This document shows, piece after piece, positions 46,861-56,852 of a stretch of 64,000 nt of DNA (its first letter is position 1; each line of letters begins with the position of its first letter). The notes beneath the pieces are model-generated. The model worked only from the letters and a program-made list of their open reading frames with translations. It was not told where the DNA came from and did no database searches. This DNA comes from Halotia branconii CENA392. GTDB lineage: Bacteria > Cyanobacteriota > Cyanobacteriia > Cyanobacteriales > Nostocaceae. The DNA lies in assembly GCF_029953635.1 (NCBI RefSeq), contig NZ_CP124543.1, positions 2,211,455 to 2,275,454 on the forward strand, in the 5' to 3' direction. A program made the position numbers and the translations under genes.

Positions 46861-48039
46861 CTAGCGTTCAGGAGCCTGATCAAAAGATCGGGCGATCGCA
46901 TTCCAGGCTAACTTGCGTTGCATTTTAGTATCAAAGGGTAAAGGACGTACAGGAGCTTGATCTCGTCTAGGTTGAAATTCACTTAACCAAGTATAGCGAT
47001 CGCTCAGTCCCCAGTTAATTACAGCGATCACTGCTTGTTCATCCAAAGCTGCGGCAAGATAATCTTCATATAGACCAGCAATAATGCGATCGCGAACCAC
47101 AATATCTAAAGGTAATTTTTTGTCTTTCACATCCATTTCTGTGATCATAATTTTCAATTCTAAACTAGCTACATCCCTCAGAAACTGTCGTAGCTTTTTA
47201 GGATTAAAATTACGATTAGGTGACAAGTGAGCTTGAATGCCAAGGGCATGAATCGGAGTGCCTTGAGACTTTAAACGTTCTAATAACTTTAAAACGGCAG
47301 TCCTCTTAGCTTCGTTTTGAGGTGTGTCATAATCTAAACCAAAATCGTTGTAAACTAAAAGCGCTTGTGGATCAGACTCAGCAGCAAGACGAAATGCTAA
47401 GTCAATATAATTCGGACCTAAAAGTTTCAGCCACGGAGTTGTTCGCAAACCGTCGGATCTATGATCACTTGTATCAATAGCCTCATTAACAACATCCCAA
47501 GAATGAATTTTGCCAGCGTAGCGTTTAACAACAGTTTTAATGTGTCTTTCTAAAAACTGTTTTGCATTTTGCCTATTAACTGTACTCTTAAACCAAGGGG
47601 GTAAAGACTCGTGCCATACTAAAGTATGACCTCTCAAAAGCAACCCATGAGTTTTAGCAAAATTAGCCATCCAATCTGCCCTAGTAAAGTCAAAATTATA
47701 TGGACTAGGACGTAAAGGTTTTTTGCCAACATGCCACTTTAACTCCCATTCCGGGACAAGTACTCTGCACTCGTGCTTTACAATATTTGCAAGTTCTTTA
47801 TCCGATGACAATTGAGAGTATTGAATAGCTGCTCCGTACATTAATCCTTTAGCAGCAGCACGTTCTTTTAAAGAAAAATTACCAGATATAGAAAACTTCC
47901 TATTAGGATTATCAAGTACTTGAATTTGGTGATTAAGAACAATGGTTTTGGAAGTTGTCACAGCACCTACGCCACCAGCAAACATCCCAAAACCTAATTT
48001 TATAGCACGCCGTCTAGTTACTAAAAAGTCGTTATTCAT
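46861..48039 (-). CDS. Tat-exported GH10 glycoside hydrolase (endo-beta-1,4-xylanase family)
   Basis: A 392-residue glycoside hydrolase family 10 enzyme. Acid/base Glu186 lies in HSWDVVNEAIDT and the nucleophile Glu301 in KIMITEMDVKD; HTLVWHESLPPWF is another family motif. The N-terminus carries TRRRAIKLGFGMFAGGVGAV, a twin-arginine signal, so it is exported folded. The frame continues 20 codons upstream and would overlap the preceding gene; the ATG at 48037-48039 with AGGA ahead is chosen. GH10 enzymes cut xylan-type backbones; here, inside an exopolysaccharide operon, trimming of the cell's own polymer is the likely role, by inference. Confidence 0.93.
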   Translation of the reverse strand: MNNDFLVTRRRAIKLGFGMFAGGVGAVTTSKTIVLNHQIQVLDNPNRKFSISGNFSLKERAAAKGLMYGAAIQYSQLSSDKELANIVKHECRVLVPEWELKWHVGKKPLRPSPYNFDFTRADWMANFAKTHGLLLRGHTLVWHESLPPWFKSTVNRQNAKQFLERHIKTVVKRYAGKIHSWDVVNEAIDTSDHRSDGLRTTPWLKLLGPNYIDLAFRLAAESDPQALLVYNDFGLDYDTPQNEAKRTAVLKLLERLKSQGTPIHALGIQAHLSPNRNFNPKKLRQFLRDVASLELKIMITEMDVKDKKLPLDIVVRDRIIAGLYEDYLAAALDEQAVIAVINWGLSDRYTWLSEFQPRRDQAPVRPLPFDTKMQRKLAWNAIARSFDQAPER

Positions 48040-48056
48040 TAATAAGTAATTCCTAA

Positions 48057-48812
48057 CTAAAACTTGGATAATCCTAGTTTCTGCTTCAGAACCAGCCACA
48101 TGAAGAGGGGATTACCAACTATGTAACGTTGCCAAAGGCGTTTGGGTTCTACTATCAAGCGAAATAACCACTCTAATCCATGTTTCTGCATCCAAAGTGG
48201 CGCTCGTTGCACCATACCTGAAACTAGTTCAAAACTTACACCAATACCAACGGAAATCGGCACATTTAGTTGTTGGTAGTTAGCATGTATCCATTTCTCT
48301 TGTTTGGGAGCGCCTAATCCAACAAAAAGAATATGCGGTGCAGCATCAATAATCTTGGCATTTATCAGTGCTAGTTCTGCGGCATTAGATTCAAACCCAT
48401 AAGATGGACAATAAGTCCCGACAACTTTCAAATTCGGATACCTAGCTTGAAAAACTTCTGCTGCTTTCTCAGATGCTCCAGGACGACCTCCCAACAAAAA
48501 TACTTTTAATCCTTTAGAAGCAGCAACTTCGCAAAGCTTTTCAAATAAATCAGTACCATTCACCCGTCCCTTAAGTGGTTTTTGTAAAAACTGCGCTGCC
48601 CATAGCAGTGATACACCATCTGGTACTACTAAAAAAGCATTGTTATAAATTTCTTGAAATTTGATATCTTCTTGTAATGTTAAAATATGCTGTGCATTAG
48701 GTGTTACAACATATTTGGGTGAACTCCCTATAATTGCATAGTCTACAATTATTTTAACCACTTCTTCAAAGCTATATTTATCAATTTGTACACCTGTAAT
48801 GTTGACTTTCAT
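48057..48812 (-). CDS. WecG/TagA/CpsF family glycosyltransferase (GT26)
   Basis: A 251-residue transferase: VVTPNAQHILTLQED, FLVVPDGVSLLWAAQFL, RVNGTDLFEKLCEVA, VFLLGGRPGASEKAAEVF and the C-terminal LIVEPKRLWQRYIVGNPLF are GT26 hallmarks. These enzymes add an N-acetylmannosamine(uronate) or glucosyl residue to the lipid-linked first sugar, often as the second step after a priming transferase. The C-terminal basic segment is a membrane-association region. It ends 17 bp before the GH10 gene start and starts 57 bp after the GT4 gene. Confidence 0.92.
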   Translation of the reverse strand: MKVNITGVQIDKYSFEEVVKIIVDYAIIGSSPKYVVTPNAQHILTLQEDIKFQEIYNNAFLVVPDGVSLLWAAQFLQKPLKGRVNGTDLFEKLCEVAASKGLKVFLLGGRPGASEKAAEVFQARYPNLKVVGTYCPSYGFESNAAELALINAKIIDAAPHILFVGLGAPKQEKWIHANYQQLNVPISVGIGVSFELVSGMVQRAPLWMQKHGLEWLFRLIVEPKRLWQRYIVGNPLFMWLVLKQKLGLSKF

Positions 48813-48869
48813 ATATTTTATTTAATTGGTAGATTAACCTTTGTTGTGCTTCAAATTAACTATATTTAA

Positions 48870-49952
48870 TTACTTGGCATTAGTTGTAATCAGATTTTTA
48901 GTAAATAATGCTACTAGCTCAGAACAGTATTTACGGATATCAAAAGGAATTATCGTTTCTCTAGCAGCTTTTCCCAGAAGTAACCTTAAAGCCTCATTTT
49001 CAATCAGAGACTGCATTGTATGAGATAGTTGTTCAATATCACCAGGAGTAACTAAAAAACCATTTTTCTTAGAAACTACTAATTCAGGAATTCCTCCCAC
49101 AGGGGTACTTATGACTGGCAAACTCCAAGCCATTGCTTCTAATATTGCCATTGGTAGACCTTCATTATAGGAAGGTAGTATGAATACATCAGCACTAGCT
49201 AAAAGTTCGTTTCTTTTTTCTGAATTTACCCAACCCAAAAAAGTAATGCATTCTACAAGATTAAGACTATCAACTAAATTCTGAGCTTGTTCTAAATCCC
49301 CATCTCCTGCCAATATCAAATTTGAGCAGTTTTTTATCGTATCAGGTAATTTGGCAAACGCCTTAATCAAATCAAATGCTCCCTTTCGCTGGCCAACACG
49401 TCCACAAAAAAGCAGAGTTACTTTTTTAGTATTCAAACGCTGTGGAGTCTCAATAGGTAGTTCTGTGGGATTGGGCAAAACAAAAACCTTTTGAGGATCT
49501 AAACCTATATTGATAACATAATAATCTTTCCAAGTCTTAGACAGAACAATAAAACCCTTGCAATGACGAAATATACTATTCAGCCATTTTTTTGTCCACT
49601 TAGGTAAGCTAGAGTAAGTTACATGAAATTCTGCTCCATGTGCATGTATGAATACAGGCTTCTGGAAACTAAATGCAACTAGGGCAATAATCGCTTTTCT
49701 TAAAACACTACCGCCATCTGACAAATGAATATATACAATATCAAGTTTATCAAACATCAATTTCGATAACAAGCTTACTAAAGCCTTGATAAATACTATC
49801 AATCTATGTGTAATAGAACCTTCATCATGGCTAGTAAAATGCTGAATTTTGATGTGATGAGGAGTATGTTTGAGAATAAGATTTTCAACAGTTGCGATCC
49901 CACCATTTTGTTTTAGACTAGCTCCTATCATGGCAATCCGAATTGTATCCAT
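48870..49952 (-). CDS. Family 4 glycosyltransferase
   Basis: A 360-residue GT-B fold enzyme. N-terminal domain with IRIAMIGASLKQNGGIATVEN; C-terminal domain with FCGRVGQRKGAFDLIKAF, the strand-helix linker LILAGDGDLEQ and the donor-site motif EGLPMAILEAMAWSLPVIST, in which Glu...Glu spaced by seven is the family signature. It is a retaining transferase with an NDP-sugar donor not predictable from sequence. Operon position between Wzy and WecG. Confidence 0.92.
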   Translation of the reverse strand: MDTIRIAMIGASLKQNGGIATVENLILKHTPHHIKIQHFTSHDEGSITHRLIVFIKALVSLLSKLMFDKLDIVYIHLSDGGSVLRKAIIALVAFSFQKPVFIHAHGAEFHVTYSSLPKWTKKWLNSIFRHCKGFIVLSKTWKDYYVINIGLDPQKVFVLPNPTELPIETPQRLNTKKVTLLFCGRVGQRKGAFDLIKAFAKLPDTIKNCSNLILAGDGDLEQAQNLVDSLNLVECITFLGWVNSEKRNELLASADVFILPSYNEGLPMAILEAMAWSLPVISTPVGGIPELVVSKKNGFLVTPGDIEQLSHTMQSLIENEALRLLLGKAARETIIPFDIRKYCSELVALFTKNLITTNAK

Positions 49953-50033
49953 TTTTCACTTTTTTATAGTTTAAATTAACTTGACATTTTAAGCTAAACT
50001 TTAAATAATAATTTTGTACAATCATAATTTATT

Positions 50034-51296
50034 TCAATAATGATTTATTGTGAGACTCTTATGATTTTTATTATTCAATGATGCAGATAGCAAATAAGAC
50101 AAAGATACATAAATTACCCAACCAAAATCATTTTGCACCATTAGTCCACTCTCACTGAAATTAGATATTGCAAAATATGAGATTAACATACAGGGGAAAA
50201 GCACTTCGGGTGTCTTATATTGGCGTACTAACATTAATGAAATTGCTAAATTTCTGATGAATCCAATGGCAAAGATGAATAATCCTATAAAACCAATATT
50301 AAGCAAAATATCAATATAACCATTATGTGCATTTGGAGGATGCCAAGGAATAGCTCTCCATACTTCTTCAGAAGCACTGTTCAACCCCCAAAATGCACCA
50401 TATCCATAGCCTAACCAAGGCCGACGTAATGCCATATCTATTAATAATTCCCACAAATCAGTACGACCAGTGAAAGTTGTATCTTTACCAAAGACTCCTA
50501 ATATTTCATTTGCATTATCTACAGCCCATAAAGTAGTTATTGATGTTACTAACATCATAAAAGCAATAATAGGCACTATTAAATCATATTGTAACCGCAG
50601 GACATTTAAGAGAGAAAATATGATAATCATATCTAAAAAAACTATTATAGCTGCGGAAGATCTCGAAAGAACTAACATGAAAATTGATAAACCTAAAGCT
50701 GCCTCCCAAATAAAGTATTTTTTATCAACTTTAAGACATTTTAATAAACAGATGATAGCGCTTAAAACCATCCACTTTCCAAAAGCATTTTTGTGAACGT
50801 AAATGCCGCGCCAACTGCCAGCGTGGATACCTGACATGACACCATACTTGGGCAATACTACAGAAAATATAAGACTTACAATTACAATGAGTCCAAACGT
50901 GAAGCTAACTATTAATAAATGCTTTTCTAAACTGTTATAGCTAACAGATAAATAAACACCAAATAAGGTTGTTCCTATAAGTGCAACAATACGTGTAAAA
51001 GTTATAGTTGGATCAACAGACCATAGGAGAGAAAAAGCTGCAATCCCAGTTAATAAAACAATATTTTGATTTTTAGTTAATACATAAACAGTCTTTTTCC
51101 AACGGATAGCTAGGAGAAAAAAAGTAATAACGTAAATTAATATAAATGTTAATTGGACAATGGCAGTATCTCCGGCAGATTCTACTTCTCCCTCACTTAC
51201 ACCACCCTTAACAAGAACAGTCAGTGGACCACCTGTATAAAGCATTAAGGATACCACTGTAAAACCTGTTTCGAGGAATTTGAGAAATTTTCTCAC
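50034..51296 (-). CDS. O-antigen ligase/polymerase family protein (Wzy-like)
   Basis: A 420-residue multi-spanning membrane protein with about ten to eleven hydrophobic helices. A large outside loop before the last helices contains TGRTDLWELLIDMALRRPWLGYGYGAFW and HPPNAHNGYIDILLNIGFIGL, matching the Wzy_C/O-antigen ligase pattern with its essential His in HNGY. In this setting, with flippase and Wzc, it is most likely the block polymerase rather than a ligase. No close partner genes break the operon. Confidence 0.88.
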   Translation of the reverse strand: MRKFLKFLETGFTVVSLMLYTGGPLTVLVKGGVSEGEVESAGDTAIVQLTFILIYVITFFLLAIRWKKTVYVLTKNQNIVLLTGIAAFSLLWSVDPTITFTRIVALIGTTLFGVYLSVSYNSLEKHLLIVSFTFGLIVIVSLIFSVVLPKYGVMSGIHAGSWRGIYVHKNAFGKWMVLSAIICLLKCLKVDKKYFIWEAALGLSIFMLVLSRSSAAIIVFLDMIIIFSLLNVLRLQYDLIVPIIAFMMLVTSITTLWAVDNANEILGVFGKDTTFTGRTDLWELLIDMALRRPWLGYGYGAFWGLNSASEEVWRAIPWHPPNAHNGYIDILLNIGFIGLFIFAIGFIRNLAISLMLVRQYKTPEVLFPCMLISYFAISNFSESGLMVQNDFGWVIYVSLSYLLSASLNNKNHKSLTINHY

Positions 51297-51335
51297 GTAA
51301 CCTGACTCTCAAGATTAGCGAATTAAATAACGTAA

Positions 51336-52130
51336 CTACAACAAAGGATAAAGATGAAATTCAGCACGAAGTTCATCGGTAAGTTTCTGTTCATTAAACG
51401 GGGCAAGAATAAGTTTTTTTATGCCTCGAAAAGCTTCTTTAGGATTACGTTTTAATTTGGCAACAAGTGGTTCCTGCAAGGAAACACTTTCGCCTATTTT
51501 ATCTCTAACATAAATTGTGCCTGGAAAAGGTAATGGTTGAATAGGCGTTCCGCGTGCTGCTAAATCTCCTTTAGCCAGAGGATGTCCTGATAAAAATCTA
51601 TCATAACCAGTCAACTGTCCATAGGGCAGTGTTTTCTCTGGAAGAGTCAACAGACGGTAATTGATAATGTTAGAAGTTCCACACACTTTATAAAAGTTTT
51701 CTTTCTTAACTATGATTTTGCTGCTTTCCTCTTCATATTCATAACCAGTCTCCATATACCAACCATTACTTTGCTTATTTTGATTAACAAAAGCTGCTAA
51801 TCGATTACTGATACAGTCATCAGCATCTACACTCATAATGTGTGATGGCTGAAGGTCTTGAGCAGCTAATAGTCCAGCAGCAACTTTTTGTGCTCTATCT
51901 TCCATCTTTTCGGTGTAGTCCGAACTAGGAATAGGAAAATTAACTTCTATATATTGAACTTGAGGATGATAAAAATTAATTTGAGGTTTTTCATGGCAGA
52001 CTACCATAACATGAAACTCTGAAGAGGTTTGATTACAGATAGACTGTAGACATCTTTCAAACATTTTAGATAGTTCTGTCCATGATTTTGCTACTTTAGA
52101 ACTTTTAATCGGAATAATAAAAACTAACAT
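51336..52130 (-). CDS. Family 2-like glycosyltransferase
   Basis: A 264-residue GT-A protein. MLVFIIPIKSSKVAKSW at the N-terminus, FHVMVVCHEKP, and acidic site MSVDADDCISNRLAAF. The C-terminal half (YGQLTGYDRFLSGHPLAKGD) lacks familiar motifs beyond that. It is shorter than most GT2 enzymes (300 or more). It could transfer a side-chain sugar; substrate unknown. Spaced 39 bp from wzy and 104 bp from the next upstream transferase. Confidence 0.8.
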   Translation of the reverse strand: MLVFIIPIKSSKVAKSWTELSKMFERCLQSICNQTSSEFHVMVVCHEKPQINFYHPQVQYIEVNFPIPSSDYTEKMEDRAQKVAAGLLAAQDLQPSHIMSVDADDCISNRLAAFVNQNKQSNGWYMETGYEYEEESSKIIVKKENFYKVCGTSNIINYRLLTLPEKTLPYGQLTGYDRFLSGHPLAKGDLAARGTPIQPLPFPGTIYVRDKIGESVSLQEPLVAKLKRNPKEAFRGIKKLILAPFNEQKLTDELRAEFHLYPLL

Positions 52131-52234
52131 ATTTTCAATGTTTCCTTTGTTGATTGTATGAATCTTTTATTAGAGTAATTAACTGTCAACTATTTAGTCT
52201 AGTAAAAGTCTATACTGTAAAATGTAGACAATAT

Positions 52235-53218
52235 TTATTTAGATTTAAAGCGCTTAGCCAAAGCACGAATTTGTTGCCGTAAATCTTGAGGAAGTAACCA
52301 AATTACCATATATAGTAGATAATCTATCAGTCTAGGTTTGCCTAATTTTATAGATTCCCGCAATAATATCCAAAAGGCTGACCAGTCTTTTCTAATAGAA
52401 GCTTCGTGACTGACAATAGTCATAATGAAGCCTGAATATGCTTTTGATGTAACTAAATGTTGAACTGATCTAATCCATTCTAAAGAGTATTGCCAGTCAC
52501 CCATATTGCTTAATCGTTGACGGCCAATATCTGAATGCCAGTATGCTGTAGGTTCAGATACAAATTCTATGCCAACATTTTCTAGATTACTAACTTGAAG
52601 AAGCCATTCCCAATCCTCATGTTTGTACTTTTTGTTGTTGAAAGGAACTTTTATTAATAGTTCTTTTTTAGTAAAAAAGGTCGAAGTATGCATAAAGCCT
52701 TCTCCAGCAAATAGAGAATTGCGTGCAAAAAGATAGTTACTTAAGGGTTCAGCAGGGGCTATTAGTCTTCTTGGCCAGATTAATTCACCTTTTGAGGTCA
52801 ATGCAATAAAGCGGCTAGATACAACAGGAAGTTTAAACTGTGAATGTTCTGCTAATTCAAGTTGAAGTTTAAGTTTTCGAGGCAACCATTCGTCATCATC
52901 ATCCAAAAAGGCTATCCATGTGGATTGAGCCTCTCTAACACCAACATTCCTAGCCTCTGAAGCTCCCACATTTTCTAGTAGTTCTATCACTTTCAACCTA
53001 GAATCAGCTATTTGGGATAATGACTTAACTGTTTCTTCATCAGGACCATCTATAATTACAATCACTTCAATTGCTTGCAGTGTTTGTGCTAATGCACTTT
53101 TCACAGCCCTACTTACAATTTTTGGTCTATTTCTAGTAGGAATAACAACACTAACTATTACATGGTCGTTTGCATTATCCCCGAAAATATTACCGTTTTT
53201 TAGTATTTCTGTTTGCAT
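52235..53218 (-). CDS. Family 2 glycosyltransferase
   Basis: A 327-residue GT-A enzyme: VIVSVVIPTRNRPKIVSRAV, VEVIVIIDGP-type strand 4 (IEVIVIIDGPDEET), GASEARNVGVREAQ and FLDDDDEWLPRKL with a run of four Asp at the metal site. The hydrophobic segment near 300-315 (LLYMVIWLLP) may be a membrane contact. One of four glycosyltransferases in the operon besides the GT26 and priming enzymes. Confidence 0.9.
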   Translation of the reverse strand: MQTEILKNGNIFGDNANDHVIVSVVIPTRNRPKIVSRAVKSALAQTLQAIEVIVIIDGPDEETVKSLSQIADSRLKVIELLENVGASEARNVGVREAQSTWIAFLDDDDEWLPRKLKLQLELAEHSQFKLPVVSSRFIALTSKGELIWPRRLIAPAEPLSNYLFARNSLFAGEGFMHTSTFFTKKELLIKVPFNNKKYKHEDWEWLLQVSNLENVGIEFVSEPTAYWHSDIGRQRLSNMGDWQYSLEWIRSVQHLVTSKAYSGFIMTIVSHEASIRKDWSAFWILLRESIKLGKPRLIDYLLYMVIWLLPQDLRQQIRALAKRFKSK

Positions 53219-53269
53219 GATTTATTTTTTTGAGAAACTGTAATTTCTACGTAAAATAAAAAATTATAT

Positions 53270-54700
53270 TTATCCTTTATTTAGAAGTTTTGACCAAATA
53301 GCTTGGGGACTTCCTAGTTTGTTAATAACAAGTAAGCCAACAATTAAAAGGTAATAAAAACTTGAGATCAATAAGGTTAAAAGAAAATTTAAGTTAATTT
53401 TCTGTAATATGAGTAATACAGGTATCATCAGAGTACTAACTAGCAAAGGACGACGAATGATCTGCCATACGTTCAAAGAAAATATGCGAGTATACGTACA
53501 GTAAACATATTGGCTAAAACCAGAAATACGCATTAGTAACTCAACTGCTGCTGCACCTACTAATTTAAATTGCGAAATTAATACTACACTTGCTAAACTT
53601 CCTAAAATAGTTGTAACTATTACTTCTCTTAAATTAATTTTCTCAAGACCATTTGCTAAAAGTAAAAAAGACAAGGAACGATTAAAAGGCAAGAAAAATA
53701 ATGTTAAGGCCATAACACTTAGTGCAGTACTTCCCTGAGCAAAGTTAGGATTGTAGAGAAAAATTAATAATTTATTACCAATAATTACTAGTCCTGCCAA
53801 TAATGGTAATGCGATAATTAGTAATATTTCAATAAAATTTTCAATAATTTGACGCTGGTTTTCCCTTCCTTGATTTACCGCTTTTGATAAGCTAGGAAAT
53901 ACTGCCGTAGCTACACTATTGGCAATAATTAGAAATGGTTGAGTTAACTGTACAATGCCACCATAAATACCAACAAGAAACTCGCTTCCTAGAAGAGATA
54001 GAATCAAAATTTGACTTCTACTGTTAACTATAGCTATTCCTTCAATAGCAAAAAATGTTCGTGAAGCTTTAACACTATCCCAAATAAAAGCTTTATCAAT
54101 TTGCCACTGGGGCTTGACTATACTTGTTAATAAAGCCCATTCAATCACCAAAATTATTGATTCGGAAATCACTAAGACAGTTGATAGAAAATCTACATTA
54201 TAATAATGTTGCATTGCCCAAATCATCACAATTAGGCGCAGTACATAAATTGGCACAGTAGAAATAGCAATGAGATGCATTTTCTCATGAGCCTGAAAAA
54301 TTGCCTCTGTAATATTGGAAAGGGAAAAAGGAATTATTGTTAAGCCCATGATATAGCAAACAGCCGATGTCTCAGTACTATAGGGAAGTAAAAATACGAC
54401 AATGACTAGTGCCACATAACCAATAAGGCTAAATATTAATTGTAAGCATGTCCCACTTGTAAGAAAAATTGGTGTCTTTTGTGGATTGCAGGCCAATTCT
54501 CTAGTGAATAAAGTTTTTAGTCCTTGGGAGGCAATACTAACAAAGATAAAATAGTAGCTAAATGCTAGTAAATATTGTCCTAAGGCTTCAGCTCCCAAAT
54601 AACGGGCTATAGTTGCTGTTAATACAAAAGTACTAACACTTTGTGCTAAACGGTTGGTGATTATTGAAAAAGAGTTGTTTATTAATTTGCGTTTTTCCAC
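53270..54700 (-). CDS. Wzx-like polysaccharide flippase
   Basis: A 476-residue membrane protein of the MOP/MATE-like flippase superfamily with 12-14 hydrophobic helices. The N-terminal segment SFSIITNRLAQSVSTFVLTATIARYLGAEALGQYLLAFSY-like order (NRLAQS; ARYLGAEALGQY) is the polysaccharide_synt pattern. It would move lipid-linked repeat units from the cytoplasmic to the outer face of the inner membrane. Lies between two GT2 genes. Confidence 0.9.
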   Translation of the reverse strand: MEKRKLINNSFSIITNRLAQSVSTFVLTATIARYLGAEALGQYLLAFSYYFIFVSIASQGLKTLFTRELACNPQKTPIFLTSGTCLQLIFSLIGYVALVIVVFLLPYSTETSAVCYIMGLTIIPFSLSNITEAIFQAHEKMHLIAISTVPIYVLRLIVMIWAMQHYYNVDFLSTVLVISESIILVIEWALLTSIVKPQWQIDKAFIWDSVKASRTFFAIEGIAIVNSRSQILILSLLGSEFLVGIYGGIVQLTQPFLIIANSVATAVFPSLSKAVNQGRENQRQIIENFIEILLIIALPLLAGLVIIGNKLLIFLYNPNFAQGSTALSVMALTLFFLPFNRSLSFLLLANGLEKINLREVIVTTILGSLASVVLISQFKLVGAAAVELLMRISGFSQYVYCTYTRIFSLNVWQIIRRPLLVSTLMIPVLLILQKINLNFLLTLLISSFYYLLIVGLLVINKLGSPQAIWSKLLNKG

Positions 54701-54775
54701 GATTAATAGTTAGTTAGTTTAATAAAACAGTCTGATAGTTATAGTTAACGATCGCCAATAAATATTTGTCATTGC

Positions 54776-55744
54776 TTATACAAGTTTCTGTTTAAAAAAA
54801 TAATATTTAAAGCGGCGGTTAAAGATTGGCTGAATTTGACCAATTAAATGAATAAAAAAATAAGGGTTACGTAATGCTTGAAACGAAGCTTTTAACCAAT
54901 TTTTTTGCTTGAGCGGTTCAACAACACTGTAGTAAACTTTGTTTTGCTCAAGTACTTTTATGTTTTGAGATAGAGCTTGAACTAATTGGGGATTATTCTT
55001 AACAACGTCTTTATACAAAAAATCTTTAGTAGCAAGACTTAATTGATTCATAAATTTGAGTTTACTTTGTGTAACTAGGGAACCAGGACGAGTACGATAG
55101 AAATAGTAGGCTTGGGGGATAAAAATTAAGTAAGCATCTTTAATTAAACATTGCAGCATAAGATGGAAATCTTCGACTCCTTGAAATCTTCGGTCATATT
55201 GAATGTTATTTTTTAGCAAAAAATCTCGCTTAAACAAAGGCTTAGATATACCTAGATGTAAACCTTTTTTCCTATAAATATCTGTTTCAACAAAATAAGT
55301 TGCATTGATGGGTTTTAGAGCGTTAATCTGCTCTCCACTTTCACCGAGTAAAGTACTCCAAGGAGATTTTTCACCGTCTTGGATAAAATATAAATCATCG
55401 ATAACGATGTCTGCACTTTGTGTCTGTGCTACTTGTAAAAATTTTTCGATCCGTTCTGGCGCATACCAGTCATCAGAGTCAAGAACTGCGATCCATTTTC
55501 CCTTAGCTTCTTCAATAGCACAATTGCGTGTGTGACTAACTCCCTGATTTGGTTGATTCACTAAAACCTTTAATCGAGGGTCAGAGATACTCTTAATTAC
55601 TTCTAAAGTGGAATCAGTAGAGGCATCATCAACGACAATTACCTCAATATTTTTGATAGTTTGTCCTAAGGCAGATTCTATTGCCTGAGCAATATATTTT
55701 TCAGTATTATAGGCAGGAATAATAATAGAAACTTCTGGATTCAT
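54776..55744 (-). CDS. Family 2 glycosyltransferase
   Basis: A 322-residue GT-A enzyme. VSIIIPAYNTEKYIAQAIES, IEVIVVDDASTDST, GVSHTRNCAIEEAKGKWI and AVLDSDDWYAPERIEKFL with the DSDDW metal site. GVEDFHLMLQCL is the acceptor-side ED motif. The C-terminal basic, hydrophobic region (PYFFIHLIGQI) may associate with the membrane. The next upstream gene is an aldo/keto reductase, 121 bp away. Confidence 0.91.
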   Translation of the reverse strand: MNPEVSIIIPAYNTEKYIAQAIESALGQTIKNIEVIVVDDASTDSTLEVIKSISDPRLKVLVNQPNQGVSHTRNCAIEEAKGKWIAVLDSDDWYAPERIEKFLQVAQTQSADIVIDDLYFIQDGEKSPWSTLLGESGEQINALKPINATYFVETDIYRKKGLHLGISKPLFKRDFLLKNNIQYDRRFQGVEDFHLMLQCLIKDAYLIFIPQAYYFYRTRPGSLVTQSKLKFMNQLSLATKDFLYKDVVKNNPQLVQALSQNIKVLEQNKVYYSVVEPLKQKNWLKASFQALRNPYFFIHLIGQIQPIFNRRFKYYFFKQKLV

Positions 55745-55865
55745 ATTAGTTAAGCGTGTGTTTTTATAAAGTTAACTTTGTGCTAAAACAGATTATGACA
55801 AGTCAAGATGAAAAAAACACTATTGACTTGTCATAAATGGTCAGCTTAATACTCTAAGCTAGAGT

Positions 55866-56816
55866 TTAGCTGGAGATAAGTAGGCTCTCTAATTGGCGTT
55901 TTACCCAGCCCATTCCCCGTCGAGCGACGCTGAGTGTAGCAACAGAATTATTCATCTGTTGTACTTCTTCATCTGATAATTGCACTGATATTGAATTTGC
56001 TGAGTCTTCAATGCTGGAAGGCCTTCTGGCTCCAATAATAGGCACTATAGCTGGCGATTTTGCTCGCAGCCAAGCTAAAAGAATACAATATGTTGAAACT
56101 CCTTTGGCTGCGGCAAGTTCCTTTAGAATTGCTATGCTATCTAAATCGCTAGTACGCCGCTTGCCAGCAAAACCACCAAGAGGACTCCAAGCTAAGAAAG
56201 TCAGTTTTTCTTGTTCGCAGTATTCTAGTACACCGTTAAATTCTGAGTTACGGTGCCAGAGATTGTACTGGTTTTCAACTGCAACAATATCTACTACTTC
56301 ACGGGCTTGCTTGATTTGGTTAACAGAGAAGTTAGAAACGCCTACAAACCGAATAATTCCCTTTGCTAGTGCTTCTTTTGCAGGAGTTAAAGATTCTTTA
56401 ATCGAGTATTTGGGATCGGGAGAGTGGTACAACCATAAATCAATAGGCTTGTCTCCACCAAGCGCCTCGAAGCTATCCTGGATGGACTGTCTCAAATAAT
56501 CTGGATTGCCGTTAACAACCCACTCACCATTAGGTCGTGTAAATCCACCTTTAGTGACTGTAAAGATTCTGCTAGTGTCACCATCATACTGCTGTAAGGC
56601 TTGATGAATTAATTTTTCGTTGTGGTGTTTCTCAGATTCATTTAGACAGTAGGCATCGGCCGTATCAATGAGGGTAATGCCAAGAGATAAAGCACGATGA
56701 ATAGTCTCAATTGCCTGTGACTCTGGAGGCCTCTTACTTAAAGACATTGGCATTCCACCGAGTCCAACAACACTTATTTCAATTCCTGTATCACCTAGTT
56801 GCTTGGTTTGCATCAT
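55866..56816 (-). CDS. Aldo/keto reductase
   Basis: A 316-residue NAD(P)H-dependent oxidoreductase with a TIM-barrel. The catalytic tetrad is in place: Asp51, Tyr56 (LIDTADAY), Lys89 (VTKGG) and His131 (LYHSPDP). The C-terminal coenzyme motif VPIIGARRPSSIEDS follows. Its place inside the exopolysaccharide operon suggests reduction of a sugar or sugar-nucleotide carbonyl, or detoxification of aldehydes; neither is proven. It is flanked by gaps of 121 and 36 bp on the operon strand, so it belongs to the transcript. Confidence 0.9.
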   Translation of the reverse strand: MMQTKQLGDTGIEISVVGLGGMPMSLSKRPPESQAIETIHRALSLGITLIDTADAYCLNESEKHHNEKLIHQALQQYDGDTSRIFTVTKGGFTRPNGEWVVNGNPDYLRQSIQDSFEALGGDKPIDLWLYHSPDPKYSIKESLTPAKEALAKGIIRFVGVSNFSVNQIKQAREVVDIVAVENQYNLWHRNSEFNGVLEYCEQEKLTFLAWSPLGGFAGKRRTSDLDSIAILKELAAAKGVSTYCILLAWLRAKSPAIVPIIGARRPSSIEDSANSISVQLSDEEVQQMNNSVATLSVARRGMGWVKRQLESLLISS

Positions 56817-56852
56817 CGTATTTGGTTTTTAATTTACATTTGAAATTAACCC

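Noticed and set aside
49981..50012. TTGACA followed by TAATAAT, like a sigma-70 promoter on the plus strand
   Set aside because: No plus-strand gene follows; it lies in an AT-rich gap of the minus-strand operon and the spacing is long.
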